64,000 nucleotides of DNA from Variovorax sp. 770b2 (GCF_900115685.1 NZ_FOXJ01000007.1:62001-126000), one strand, 5' to 3'. Numbered from the stretch's first letter, positions 23,956 through 33,382 are shown. The notes: generated from the letters alone by a model not told the origin. Numbers and translations are program-made.

Positions 23956-25157
23956 TCACAACGCCGCAACCTCCGCCTGCAGCACGCCATCGCGCGCCAC
24001 GACGCGGCCACCCGCCACCACCAGCTTGCGCACCGGCCGCGACACCACCGCATGCGCGACGGTCTCTGCATCGAGCAGCACCAGGTCCGCTCGGTTGCCC
24101 GGCACGAGCCCATAGGCCTCGAAGCCGCAGCCGCGCGCGCCCGAGTGGGTGACGGTGTCCAGCGCCACCTCGACCTCGTCGTCGCGGCGCAGGTTGTAGC
24201 GCAGGCCGATGAGCATCGCGCGCTCCAGCATGTCGGGGTTGCCGTAGGGCGTCCATGCGTCGCGGATGCCGTCGTTGCCGCCCACCACCGTCACGCCCGC
24301 CTGCCGGCAGGCCATGAGCGGGGGCACGCTGCGGGACGGCGGCGCGCTGGTGACCAGCACCACGCCGAGCCTGGCCATGCGCGCGAGCAGCGTCTCGCGC
24401 TCGCGTTCGGCCACCTCGCCCAGGCAGAAGCCGTGGCTCACGGCGACCTTGCCCTGCATGCCCAGCGCCTCGGTGCGCTGCAGGATGAGGTCGAGCGAGA
24501 ACGCGCCCATCGCGCCCGGCTCGTGCAGGTGGATGTCGATGGGGCGCTGGTGCTTGTCGGCGATGCCGAAGAGCACGTCGAGCGATTTCACGGGGTCGCC
24601 GTCGATCGCGCAGGGGTCGAGGCCGCCGAGCACGTCGGCGCCGAGCGCGAGCGATCGGTCGAGCAACTCGGCGGTGCCCGGGCGGCCCAGCAGACCGGAC
24701 TGCGGGAACGCGACGACCTGGATCTGCTGCAACTCACGCAGCGCCTCGCGCGTGCGCAGCGTGCCTTCCAGGTGAACGAGGCCCGCCTGCGTATCGACAT
24801 CGACATGCGTGCGAAGCCGCGTGGTGCCCAGCGCGAGAAAGGCCTTGGCGAGCGCGAGCGACTGCGCGGCGGCATCGTGCCCGCTCGCGTGGCGGAAGGC
24901 CCGCTCGTTCTCGATCTTGTCGATGAGGTGGGTGCCGACTTCGTTGCGGTACCAGTCCATGCCCCACATGTCTTGTCCAGGTGGGTGTGGCCTTCGACGA
25001 GGCCGGGGAGCAGCAAGGCGCCGCCGCCCTCTTGCACCGTCGCATCGGCGGGCGCGGACAGCGCGGCGCCGATGCCTGCGATGCGGCCGTCGCGCACCAG
25101 CACGTCGACGGGGGAAGCGCCCAGGGGGCGAACGTTGCGGATCAGGAGCGTGGGCAT
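23956..25157 (-). pseudogene. Cytosine-deaminase-like amidohydrolase, interrupted by a frameshift
   Basis: Two frames together make a complete ~400-aa amidohydrolase. The N-terminal part starts at ATG 25157 (MPTLLIRNVRPLGASPVDVL) and runs to EGHTHLDKT; it then leaves frame. The rest continues in another frame from MWGMDWYRNEVGTHLIDKI to the stop at 23956. One missing base around 24968-24973 explains this exactly. Family motifs are intact across the two parts: HTHLDK (metal ligands), HLHEPGAM, SHGFCLGEVAE and GGNDGIRDAW, as in CodA/N-isopropylammelide-type deaminases. Either a true recent inactivation or a sequencing error. If repaired, it would hydrolyse or deaminate a cyclic nitrogen compound in the cytoplasm. 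Confidence 0.85.
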
Positions 25158-25288
25158 GGTCTTTTTTTGAAAAGCATCGGGCGGGTCGTCGTGAGACAGC
25201 GTACCCAGATTCGGGCGCGTGGTCATCACCGCACGGTTCGTTCCAGGGCGAAGTGTCCGCGGCGCCCGCTCGCGATGATCGGCGCACC

Positions 25289-26224
25289 ATGCACACGACC
25301 ACACGCGATACGACCGCCACGCCCCGCCCCAACCTCGCCTTCGAATGGGCGCTGCTCGCGGTGCTCGCGACGTGTTGGGGCGCCTCGTACACCTTCATCA
25401 AGATCGGCGTGCAGACGCTGCCGCCCGTCACGCTGATCGCCACGCGCACGCTGGTCGCCGGCCTGCTGCTGCTCGCGGTGCTGCGCGTGCGCGGCGTGAG
25501 GCTGCCGGCCGAGCCCGCGATGTGGGGGCGCTTCGCGCTGCAGGCGTGCCTGAACAGCGTGCTGCCGTTCACGCTCATCGCATGGGCCGAGCGCAGCGTG
25601 GATGCCGGGCTCGCGACCATCCTCAACTCGACCTCGCCGATCTTCATCTTCCTGCTGGGCCTTTGCATGGGCGGCGCGGACAGGCCCACGCTGCGCCGCC
25701 TCTTCGGCGTGGGCGCGGGGCTGGCGGGCATCTGCCTGATCGTGGGCTTCGAGGCGCTGCACGGCCTCGGGCATTCGCTGCTCGCGCAGGTCGGGCTGGT
25801 GGCCGCGGCCGTCTGCTACGGCTGCGCCGCGATGTTCGGCCGCGTGTTCAAGGGGCTGGACCCGATGGTGCCGGCCGCGGGCTCGCTCTTGAGCGGCGCG
25901 GCGATGCTGCTGCCCGCGAGCATCGCGCTCGACAGGCCGTGGACGCTCGCGCCATCGGTCGCTTCGATCGTGGCGGTGCTGGCGCTCGCGGTGCTCTCCA
26001 CGGCGCTGGCCTTCACGATCTACTTTCGCCTCATCAAGACCCTCGGGCCGATGTCCACCGCCGCGCAGGCCTACCTGCGCGTGCCCATCGGCGTCGCGAT
26101 CGGCGTGGTGTGCCTCGGCGAGGCGCTCTCGCCCACCGCATGGATCGGCCTGGCGTGCATCATGGCGGGCGTGGTCGCGATGACGATGCCCGCGCGCGGC
26201 AGCACCCCAACGATGCGGAGATGA
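25289..26224 (+). CDS. EamA/DMT-family transporter
   Basis: 311 aa with about ten membrane segments in two EamA repeats. Opening WALLAVLATCWGASYTFIKI and the second-repeat opening GLVAAAVCYGCAAMFGRVFK are typical, as is TLGPMSTAAQAYLRVPIGVA at the end. Start at MHTTTRDTTATP; upstream frame is antisense to the amidohydrolase. Probably exports metabolites such as amino acids or nucleosides. Ends with an ATGA overlap onto a DUF1272 gene. Confidence 0.88.
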   Translation: MHTTTRDTTATPRPNLAFEWALLAVLATCWGASYTFIKIGVQTLPPVTLIATRTLVAGLLLLAVLRVRGVRLPAEPAMWGRFALQACLNSVLPFTLIAWAERSVDAGLATILNSTSPIFIFLLGLCMGGADRPTLRRLFGVGAGLAGICLIVGFEALHGLGHSLLAQVGLVAAAVCYGCAAMFGRVFKGLDPMVPAAGSLLSGAAMLLPASIALDRPWTLAPSVASIVAVLALAVLSTALAFTIYFRLIKTLGPMSTAAQAYLRVPIGVAIGVVCLGEALSPTAWIGLACIMAGVVAMTMPARGSTPTMRR

Positions 26225-26538
26225 ACGACATGCTCGAACTCAGGCCCAACTGCGAATACTGCGACAAGGACTTGCCCGCCCACGCGAGCGATGCGCACAT
26301 CTGCAGCTACGAGTGCACCTACTGCACCACCTGCGTGGAGACGGTGCTGCACAACGTGTGCCCCAACTGCGGCGGCGGCTTCGCGCCGCGGCCGATTCGG
26401 CCCGCGACCGAGCGGCGGCCAGGCGTCTTCCTCGGCAAGCAGCCGGCATCGGCCACGCGCAAGCACCTGAAGTGGGATCGGGGCGACCTGCCCGCGTTCG
26501 TCGAAGCCGTGCGCCGCATTCCGCCGGCCGAGCGCTGA
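26221..26538 (+). CDS. DUF1272 zinc-ribbon-like protein
   Basis: 105 aa. Cysteine pairs CEYCDKDLP, CSYECTYCTTC and CPNCGGG give at least three potential zinc-binding knuckles; this spacing and MLELRPNCEYCDKDLP at the N-terminus are the signature of DUF1272. The C-terminal tail (TRKHLKWDRGDLPAFVEAV) extends beyond the small core. Coupled to the EamA gene by a 4-bp overlap. Function unknown. Confidence 0.85.
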   Translation: MNDMLELRPNCEYCDKDLPAHASDAHICSYECTYCTTCVETVLHNVCPNCGGGFAPRPIRPATERRPGVFLGKQPASATRKHLKWDRGDLPAFVEAVRRIPPAER

Positions 26539-26788
26539 GCCTTCCCGCAGATTCATTTTTTTTCGAACGGATGCGTCCGTTCGGAAACCCGTGGCGTAAG
26601 TGAAAGCAGGACAACGACGCGGACCGCCATGTGCCCACGTCCGGACGGCCCATGACATCGGCGCGCAGCCCCGGCTGCGCGCGGTGGCATCCGTCGGGCC
26701 GAAGACATATGGACGGGCCGAGGGGGCTTCAGGAATAGGGCCGCCCGTTGCCTTCGATGCGCAAGCAACGATCCTTTCACCGATCCCA

Positions 26789-27217
26789 ATGAATACGACG
26801 ACCATGATTTCCGACCTCGACAACCCCTCGCGCGCCGCACTCTGGACCGGCCGCATCCTCGGCGCCGTGGTGGTGCTGGCCTTGCTCGCCGACGCGGGCG
26901 TGTCGCTCTTCGCGTCGCACCTGCTTGCCAGGAACATGGAGGAAACGGGCTTCCCGGTCGGGCTCTCATCCGTCGTCGGGGGCATCCTCGCCGTCAGCAC
27001 CGTTCTCTATGCAATTTCCCGCACGAGCGTGCTCGGCGCGATCCTGCTGACGGGATTCCTGGGCGGCGCCATCTGCACGCACCTGCGCATGGGCGAGTTG
27101 GGCTCGCCCCCGCAGATCGTCAGCGCCCTGCTGGGGGTCGCCGTCTGGGCCTCGCTCTATCTGCGAAACAGCACCGTCCGCGCGCTGCTTCCGCTGACCG
27201 GCCAACAACGAGGCTAG
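26789..27217 (+). CDS. DoxX-like membrane protein
   Basis: 142 aa with start at MNTTTMISDLDN (an alternative ATG is five codons on). Four membrane segments are visible: ILGAVVVLALLADAGVSLFA, VGGILAVSTVLYAI, VLGAILLTGFLGGAICTHLR and a final IVSALLGVAVWASLYL. The GFLGGAICTHLRMGELGSP motif is the mark of small DoxX-like proteins. Inner-membrane location; role unclear. Its stop codon overlaps the stop of the convergent MFS gene at a CTAG palindrome (27214-27217). Confidence 0.78.
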   Translation: MNTTTMISDLDNPSRAALWTGRILGAVVVLALLADAGVSLFASHLLARNMEETGFPVGLSSVVGGILAVSTVLYAISRTSVLGAILLTGFLGGAICTHLRMGELGSPPQIVSALLGVAVWASLYLRNSTVRALLPLTGQQRG

Positions 27218-28668
27218 GCGCCTTCGAGTTCGAGCCGCGCAGTCGGCCGCAGGAGGCGCCAGGCCACGATCAACCCGACCAGTGCGAACACCGCGCACGC
27301 CACGAACGACGCCCGGTACCCGTGGTTCAGCGCCGCCGCAGTGCTGCCCACGGTGAACGACACGGCCACCGTCGCGACCACGGCGGAGCCGAATGCGCCG
27401 CCCAACTGGAAGGCGGCCGTGTTCAGGCCCGAGGCGAGCCCCGCCTCGGAGCGGGTCACGCCCATCAGCGCGGCGATCGAGGCCGCGACGGCGCACGAAC
27501 CGAGCCCCGCACCGAAGATGAACAGGCCGAAGAAGATGTCGCCGAAGTAGGTGCCCTCCACGCGGATGCGGCTCAGGAGCAGGCTCGCGATGCCCAGCAG
27601 CAGCATCGCGCCCATCGCCACGCGGCGTGAGCCCACGCGCGTGACAAAGCCCTGCCCGAAAGTCGAGCCGACCACCGCCATCACCGTGAGCACCGCGGTG
27701 CCGAGCCCGAACTGCAGCGCCGAATAGCCGAGCACCTTCTGCGCGTAGAGCGACACGGTCGTGCCCACGCCCCACGCGGTCATGCCGAGCACGAGCATCA
27801 GGAGGTTGCCGCCCACCAGCGTTCGTGCGCGGAAGATCGAGAGCGGCACCAGCGGCGCGGCCGAGCGCGCCTCGATCAAGGCGAAGAGCGCGATCAGCAC
27901 CACGGCCGCGGCGAACACGCCCAGCGTCTGCCGGCCTAGCCATCCGACGGCGGGCGCCTCGACCAGCGCATAGACCAGCAGCATCAGCCCCGCCGTGATG
28001 GTGAGCGCGCCGGCCGGGTCGTAGCGGCGCGGATGCGTTCGCTCTTCGGCGCGGCTCTCGCGCAGCAGCACGGGGGCCAGCAGCATCACCGCGCCGGCCA
28101 CCGGCACGTTGATGTAGAAGATCCACGGCCAGCCCAGCGCGTCGGCCAGCGGACCGCCGATGAGCAGCGCCGACGTCGCGCCCACGCCGCCCATGCCCGA
28201 CCAGATGCCCAGCGCCTTGTTGCGCTCGGCGCCCTCGGTGAAAGTGGTCATGAGGATGGAGAGCGCCGAGGGCGACATCACCGCCGCGGCCACGCCCTGC
28301 AGCACGCGCGCCACGACCAGCGCCTGCGGCGAAGCGGCCAGCCCGCAGCCCAGCGAAGCCAGCAGGAAGAGGCCGGTGCCCAGCATGAACAGGCGCCGCC
28401 GCCCCAGCAGGTCGGCCATGCGCCCGCCGAGCAGCAGCAGGCCGCCGAAGCTCAGCAGGTAGGCGCTCATCACCCACTGCACGCGGCCGGGCGAGAAGCC
28501 CAGCGCCCGCTCGATGGACGGCAGCGCCAGGATGACGATCTGCGAATCCAGGATCACCATGAAGTAGGCGGTGCACAGCACGGCCAGCGCTTTCCAGCGG
28601 CGTGGATCGGGCCCGTTCGCAACTGCGGCAACGCGGGCGGCCTGGGGTGAGGTGTGGGAGGTGTTCAT
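27214..28668 (-). CDS. MFS multidrug efflux transporter (DHA2, 14 segments)
   Basis: 484 aa, start at MNTSHTSPQAARV (an upstream in-frame ATG at 28704 is less likely). Motif C-like and A-like signatures: FMVILDSQIVILALPSIERA, VQWVMSAYLLSFGGLLLLGG, RMADLLGRRRLF, and ARVLQGVAAAVMSPSALSIL. 14 predicted segments place it in the EmrB/QacA branch. Likely exports toxic organic compounds by proton antiport. No EmrA-like fusion protein is adjacent. Divergent from the TorF porin gene with 137 bp between. Confidence 0.9.
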   Translation of the reverse strand: MNTSHTSPQAARVAAVANGPDPRRWKALAVLCTAYFMVILDSQIVILALPSIERALGFSPGRVQWVMSAYLLSFGGLLLLGGRMADLLGRRRLFMLGTGLFLLASLGCGLAASPQALVVARVLQGVAAAVMSPSALSILMTTFTEGAERNKALGIWSGMGGVGATSALLIGGPLADALGWPWIFYINVPVAGAVMLLAPVLLRESRAEERTHPRRYDPAGALTITAGLMLLVYALVEAPAVGWLGRQTLGVFAAAVVLIALFALIEARSAAPLVPLSIFRARTLVGGNLLMLVLGMTAWGVGTTVSLYAQKVLGYSALQFGLGTAVLTVMAVVGSTFGQGFVTRVGSRRVAMGAMLLLGIASLLLSRIRVEGTYFGDIFFGLFIFGAGLGSCAVAASIAALMGVTRSEAGLASGLNTAAFQLGGAFGSAVVATVAVSFTVGSTAAALNHGYRASFVACAVFALVGLIVAWRLLRPTARLELEGA

Positions 28669-28805
28669 GACCAGTAGTCGAACGGCGATGGCCCGGATCG
28701 ACATGCGCGCTTCAAACTTTTGCGCCGGCGCCCCGTTTTTTTACACGGCTTTTAGACGCCTCCTCCTACGCTGCCGGCTCCTCCATCCGTTAGCGATTTC
28801 TTTCG

Positions 28806-29636
28806 ATGAAACACCTTATCCGCATCGCCCTGCCGGTGCTCGTTCTCCCCACCCTCGCCGTCCTGCCGATGTTCGCGAGCGCGCAGCTCACGGGCAACGT
28901 GGCGCTCACCAGCAACTACAAGTTCCGCGGGCAGGACCAGGACATGCTGGGCCGCAACGACTACGCCAAGACCAGCGGCTTCAAGCCCGCCATCCAGGGC
29001 GGCCTGGACTACGCCTTCGGCGAGAGCGGCTTCTACGTGGGCAACTGGAATTCGAGCGTCAACTGGCTCAAGGGCAACAGCCTGGAGAGCGATTTCTACG
29101 GCGGCTACAAATTCAAGGCCGGCCCGCTGGACCTGGACGTGGGGGCGCTCACCTACGTCTATCCCGGCAATTCATCGGGCAACACGACCGAGCTCTACGG
29201 CAGCGCCGGCTACACCAACGAGGCGATCGGCTCCTTCACGCTGAAGTACTCGCACACCGTGTCCAAGGACTACTTCGGCTACGCAGGCAACAAGGCCGGC
29301 TCGGGTTTGAAGGGCACCAACACGGGCTACCTGAATCTTGCGTACAGCAAGGAGATCGTGCCCAAGCTCACGCTGAAGGCGGCCGTGGGCTACACCAACA
29401 TGTCCAGCGACATCCGCAGCCTCGGCTACAAGAGCTACGTCGACTACAACGTGGGCGCCTCGTACGACTTGGGCAACGGCCTCTCGCTGGCCGGCTCGGT
29501 GCAGGGTGCGAACAAGAAGAGCGCGTACACCGCGGTGAGCAACCCCGGCGTGGACTTCGGCTTCGGCACCTTCGGCCAGGCGACCTACTCGCCCAACAAG
29601 GCGCGCTTAATCGTCACACTGACGAAGACGCTGTAG
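28806..29636 (+). CDS. TorF-family putative outer-membrane porin
   Basis: 276 aa. Signal peptide MKHLIRIALPVLVLPTLAVL ending FASAQ, then a beta-rich body: GNVALTSNYKFRGQDQDM is the diagnostic opening of the TorF/Gcw_chp family, and the sequence alternates aromatic and polar residues as in a small beta-barrel (FYVGNWNSSVNWLKG, DFYGGYKFKAGPLDLDVGAL). The C-terminus ends LIVTLTKTL. It likely sits in the outer membrane; the transported substrate is unknown. A structured inverted repeat follows at 29681-29776. Confidence 0.85.
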   Translation: MKHLIRIALPVLVLPTLAVLPMFASAQLTGNVALTSNYKFRGQDQDMLGRNDYAKTSGFKPAIQGGLDYAFGESGFYVGNWNSSVNWLKGNSLESDFYGGYKFKAGPLDLDVGALTYVYPGNSSGNTTELYGSAGYTNEAIGSFTLKYSHTVSKDYFGYAGNKAGSGLKGTNTGYLNLAYSKEIVPKLTLKAAVGYTNMSSDIRSLGYKSYVDYNVGASYDLGNGLSLAGSVQGANKKSAYTAVSNPGVDFGFGTFGQATYSPNKARLIVTLTKTL

Positions 29637-29680
29637 TCACCAGAGCACTGGCGCCAGCCACCCACCCCCAGCGTGCCTAT

Positions 29681-29776
29681 GTGCGCAGGGCGTCGGGTGC
29701 TCCCCGCAGCGAAATAAAGGAGGAGGGCGAAGCCCGGGGGACATTCGCGGAGGGGAGCACCCGGCGCCCTGCGCAC
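29681..29776. repeat. Large structured inverted repeat between convergent genes
   Basis: Two 25-bp arms, 29681-29705 and 29752-29776, are reverse complements with one mismatch (24 of 25). Inside them GCGAA / TTCGC (about 29709-29713 and 29744-29748) extends the pairing, and a small hairpin GGGC-GAA-GCCC sits in the loop near 29725-29735. The element fills most of the space between the ends of the TorF and Bug genes. It could act as a two-way terminator or mRNA stabiliser, but the size and elaborate architecture suggest a dispersed REP/BIME-like element. Confidence 0.75.
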
Positions 29777-29801
29777 GCGCCCCGAACACACGCCGAACCG
29801 A

Positions 29802-30839
29802 TCAGTCGATGCTGATGTTCGCAGCCTTCGCCACCTCCGCCCACTTCACGCGGTTCTCATGCACGGTCTTCTTGAACTGCGCAGGCGACTCGATGCGGAT
29901 GGTGTTCCCCTGGGCCTCGAACTTCTCGCGAATGTCGGGCTGCTCGAGCACCGCCTTCACCGCGGCATTGAGCTTGTCCACGATCTGCGGGTCCGTGCCC
30001 TTGGGCGCGAAGATGCCGAACCAGATCGAGCTGTCGAAGCCCTTGGTGCCCGGCACGCCGCTGGAGGCGATGGTGGGCACTTCCTTCACCGCCGCCACCG
30101 GTGTGGCCGTGGTCACGCCCAGGAGGCGCACCTTGCCCGCCTTGTAGTGCGGCAGCACCGTCTGCACCTGGTTCATGATGCAGCAGGTCTCCCCGCGCAC
30201 CACCGAGGTGATGGCCTCGGGCCCGCCCTTGTAGGGCACGTGCACCATGTTCAGCCCGAGGCGCGAATTGAATTCGGCAAACGCCATGTGCGTGCCCGCG
30301 CCGTTGCCTGTAGACGCATAGTTGTACTTGCCGGGGTTGGCCTTGACGAGATCGACGAACTCCTTCAAGGTCTTCACGTCGATCACGCTCGAATTGATGG
30401 TGAGCACGTTCGACACGTCGAGCACCGGCGCCACGGGCACGAAGTCGGCCTCCACGTCGAAAGGCAATTTCTTGTAGAGCGCGGCATTGCTGCCATGCGT
30501 GGCCGCGGTGCCGAACGAGAGCGTGTAGCCGTCGGGCTTCGAATGCGCCACGTATTCGCTGGCGATGTTGCCGGCGGCGCCCGAGCGGTAGTCAATGATG
30601 ACCGGGCGGCCCAGTTGCCTGGCCAGCGGCTCCTGGATGGTGCGGGCGACCACGTCGACGCCCGAGCCGGCCGGAAAGCCCATGATCAGCGTGACGGGCT
30701 GCTGCGGCCAGTCTTGCTGGGCGAAGGCGGCCGGTGAGGCGGCGGCGCACAGCGCGGCGGCAACGGACAGCAGCGAGCGGCGCGAAAACAGGGAGAAGGG
30801 AGAGGAAGGAGAGGAAGGAGAGGACGGAGAATGGGCCAT
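29802..30839 (-). CDS. Bug/TctC-family tripartite tricarboxylate receptor
   Basis: 345 aa periplasmic binding protein. N-terminus MAHSPSSPSSPSSPFSLFSR has an unusual SPS repeat before the hydrophobic segment LLSVAAALCAAASPAAFAQQ (cleavage after AFA). Mature part starts WPQQPVTLIMGFPAGSGVDV; VPYKGGPEAITSVVRGE is the Bug ligand loop. The SPS repeat is encoded by 9-bp units at about 30795-30828. Start at ATG 30839; a longer frame is antisense to the NUDIX-MBL gene and rejected. Single gene, ligand unknown. Confidence 0.9.
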   Translation of the reverse strand: MAHSPSSPSSPSSPFSLFSRRSLLSVAAALCAAASPAAFAQQDWPQQPVTLIMGFPAGSGVDVVARTIQEPLARQLGRPVIIDYRSGAAGNIASEYVAHSKPDGYTLSFGTAATHGSNAALYKKLPFDVEADFVPVAPVLDVSNVLTINSSVIDVKTLKEFVDLVKANPGKYNYASTGNGAGTHMAFAEFNSRLGLNMVHVPYKGGPEAITSVVRGETCCIMNQVQTVLPHYKAGKVRLLGVTTATPVAAVKEVPTIASSGVPGTKGFDSSIWFGIFAPKGTDPQIVDKLNAAVKAVLEQPDIREKFEAQGNTIRIESPAQFKKTVHENRVKWAEVAKAANISID

Positions 30840-30971
30840 GACTGTCTTTCTACGAGACTGACGGTAAAGACGGTGCAAAAAGCGGATTGTGGCGCGCGGC
30901 TCATGCCCGTTTCCCCATGAGCTTATGCACCGCGACACACGTGCATCGCACCCGCTCCCCATAATCACCCC

Positions 30972-32663
30972 ATGGTCCGCTTCTCCCAACTGATCCACCC
31001 CGCACGCGAGCCCGCGCCCGTGCGCGCCGCCGCCACCGTGCTGCTGCTGCGCGACACGCCCGCCGGCATCGAGGTGCTGATGACCCGCCGCTCGGCCACC
31101 GCGAGCTTCGCGCCGGGCGCCTATGTGTTTCCCGGCGGCCACATCGACGCGGCCGACGAAGCCGCCAAGCGCATCGCCACCCGCCGCACCACCCAGAGCC
31201 GCGCACAGCGCACCCAGGCCATCGCGGCGATCCGCGAGGCTTTCGAAGAACTGGGCATCCTGCTCGCCCACCACGCCGACGGCCGCCCGGTGAGCGCCGA
31301 AGACATCGCCGCCATGGACCGCAACGCCACCGCGGGCACGGGCTTTGCCGACCAGTGCGCGGCGCGCGGGCTGGTGCTGGCGTCGGACCAGGTGTTCACC
31401 TTCGCGCACTGGATCACCGACCGGGACCTCCCCAAGCGCTTCGACGTGCCCTTTCTCGTGGCACGCATGCCCGAGGGCCAGGTGCCCACGGCCGACGAGA
31501 GCGAGCAGTTCGAGCCCAGCTGGGTGCGCCCGGCCGATGCGCTCGCGCGGCACGCGGCGGGCAACTTCTTCATGATCTTTCCGACCGTTCGCACGCTGCA
31601 GCGCATGGCCGCCTATGCCACGGTCGATGCGGTGCTCGCGGCCTGCGCGCCGGGCGGCAACGGCGGAATCGCCGAAGGGCCTCTCTGGACCAGCTGCCCG
31701 CGCGCCGGCCTCCTCAAGGGCGAGGACGTGCGCTACATGGAAAGCGATTCGCCCTACGGCGAGCTCGCGCTGGTGTGCCCCGACGGCCAGGTGGTGCATT
31801 CGCTGGACTGGCAGAGCGAACAGCCGGTGGCGCTCCTGAAGAACGTGCAGCGCCTGACCGCGCCCAACCCGAGCGCCATGACAGGCCCGGGCACCAACAC
31901 CTACATCGTGGGCGACGCGGCCACGGGCTACCTGGTGATCGACCCGGGCCCGAACGACTTCGACCACATCGGCCGCCTCTGGCGCCTGACGCGCGGCGAC
32001 ATCCGCATGATCGTCTGCACGCACTCGCATGCCGACCATTCACCGGGCGCCGCGCCGCTGCAGGCGCTGTGCAAGGCGAAGAAGCCACCGATCCTGGGCC
32101 TGCCCTCGGCGCCGACCGCGCGCGCCACGGCGCGCTTCACGCCCGAGCGCTCGCTGGAAAACGGCGAGCGCCTGTCGCTCTCGGGCACCACCGCCGAGGG
32201 CGAACCCATCAGCCACACGCTGCGCGTGATCCACACGCCCGGCCACGCGGCCAACCACCTGTGCCTGGTGCTGGAAGAAGACGGCCTGCTCTTCTCGGGC
32301 GACCACATCCTGAACGGGAGCACCACGGTGGTCGATCCGCCCGACGGCGACATGACGGCCTACCTCGATTCGCTGGACACGCTGGACGTGGCCTGCGCCG
32401 CGGGCGTCGTCGAATTCATCCTGCCGGCCCATGGCTACGTGATCGGCTTTGCGCGCAACGCCATCGCGCAGTTGAAGGCGCATCGCCTCAAGCGCGAGGC
32501 CAAGATCGCCGCGGCCATGCACCGGCTGCCCGAAGGCACGCCCGAGCAATGGCTGCCGCTCGCCTACGACGACGTGCCCGAGCGCATGTGGCCGGTGGCC
32601 GCGCGTTCGCTGGCCGCGCACGTGGCGCGCATCCAGCAGCAACAACAGGCGGGCGCCCGATGA
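30972..32663 (+). CDS. NUDIX hydrolase - metallo-beta-lactamase fusion (LACTB2-like)
   Basis: 563 aa with two enzyme domains. Residues about 15-260 form a NUDIX domain: VFPGGHIDAAD, then IAAIREAFEELGILL, the REXXEEXG core. Residues about 275-560 form an MBL hydrolase: TGPGTNTYIVGD, THSHADHSPG (metal ligands HxHxDH at about 351-356), HTPGHAANHLCLVLEE, FSGDHILNGSTTVVDPPDGD and a final LPAHGYVI. The MBL half resembles LACTB2-type endoribonucleases or thioesterases; the NUDIX half would remove a nucleoside-diphosphate-linked group such as a CoA or nucleotide moiety. Such fusions are known in Burkholderiales. It overlaps the next gene by 4 bp. Confidence 0.88.
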   Translation: MVRFSQLIHPAREPAPVRAAATVLLLRDTPAGIEVLMTRRSATASFAPGAYVFPGGHIDAADEAAKRIATRRTTQSRAQRTQAIAAIREAFEELGILLAHHADGRPVSAEDIAAMDRNATAGTGFADQCAARGLVLASDQVFTFAHWITDRDLPKRFDVPFLVARMPEGQVPTADESEQFEPSWVRPADALARHAAGNFFMIFPTVRTLQRMAAYATVDAVLAACAPGGNGGIAEGPLWTSCPRAGLLKGEDVRYMESDSPYGELALVCPDGQVVHSLDWQSEQPVALLKNVQRLTAPNPSAMTGPGTNTYIVGDAATGYLVIDPGPNDFDHIGRLWRLTRGDIRMIVCTHSHADHSPGAAPLQALCKAKKPPILGLPSAPTARATARFTPERSLENGERLSLSGTTAEGEPISHTLRVIHTPGHAANHLCLVLEEDGLLFSGDHILNGSTTVVDPPDGDMTAYLDSLDTLDVACAAGVVEFILPAHGYVIGFARNAIAQLKAHRLKREAKIAAAMHRLPEGTPEQWLPLAYDDVPERMWPVAARSLAAHVARIQQQQQAGAR

Positions 32664-33382
32664 ACAGGGGCTCTCCGGAAGACGAAGGCATCCGCCTGGC
32701 CAAGCGCGTGGCGGCCCTGGCGGGCGTGTCGCGGCGCGAGGCCGAACTCCTGATCGAGAACGGCGCGGTGCGCGTCGACGGCGTGCCCGCCGTGCTGCCG
32801 CAGTCGCGCGTGCAGGCGCACCAGCAGGTCGAGATCGCCGCCGGCGCGAAGCCCGAGCCGGTGGTGCCCGTCACGATGCTGCTCTACAAGCCAGCCGGCA
32901 TGCCGACCGACAACGCCTTCAAGCTGCTGGTGGCCGCGAACCACCACGAGCCCGAGCGCGCCGGCCAGCGCTTCCTGCCGGTGCACGTGAAGGGACAGCA
33001 CTGCATGACGCCGCTGGAGACCGGCGCGAGCGGCCTCGTGGCGTACACGCAGGAGTTCCGCATCGAGCGCAAGCTGCAGGAAGACGCGGGCATCCTCGAA
33101 CACGAGGTGATGGTCGACGTGGCCGGCACCGTGGGCCCCGAGGTGCTCGCGCGCTTCGAGCGTTCGCCCGCGCGCGTGAGCATCGGCCGGCAAGCCGAGG
33201 ACGGCCAGCAGACGGGCCTGCGCTTCGCGCTCAAGGGCGCGCGGCCGGGGCAGATCGCGCACCTGTGCGACCAGATGGGCCTGACCATCGTCGCGATGCG
33301 GCGCATCCGCATCGGGCGCGTGCCGCTCGCGGGGCTGGCGCCCGGCCAGTGGCGCTACCTGGCGCCGCACGAACGTTTTTGA
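32660..33382 (+). CDS. S4-domain RNA-binding protein related to RsuA/RluF pseudouridine synthases
   Basis: 240 aa. The N-terminal S4 RNA-binding domain (about 12-60) has LAKRVAALAGVSRREAELLI and ENGAVRVDGVPAVLP; the rest follows the RsuA/RluF fold (MLLYKPAGMPTDN, FLPVHVKGQHCMTPLETGAS, TGLRFALKGARPGQIAHLCD with MGLTIVAMRRIRIG). In active enzymes the catalytic loop reads RLDxxTxGL; here the aligned stretch is PLETGASGL, so glutamate replaces the catalytic aspartate and the arginine is absent. The protein may bind RNA without modifying it. Start at the ATGA overlap with the NUDIX-MBL gene. Confidence 0.82.
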   Translation: MNRGSPEDEGIRLAKRVAALAGVSRREAELLIENGAVRVDGVPAVLPQSRVQAHQQVEIAAGAKPEPVVPVTMLLYKPAGMPTDNAFKLLVAANHHEPERAGQRFLPVHVKGQHCMTPLETGASGLVAYTQEFRIERKLQEDAGILEHEVMVDVAGTVGPEVLARFERSPARVSIGRQAEDGQQTGLRFALKGARPGQIAHLCDQMGLTIVAMRRIRIGRVPLAGLAPGQWRYLAPHERF

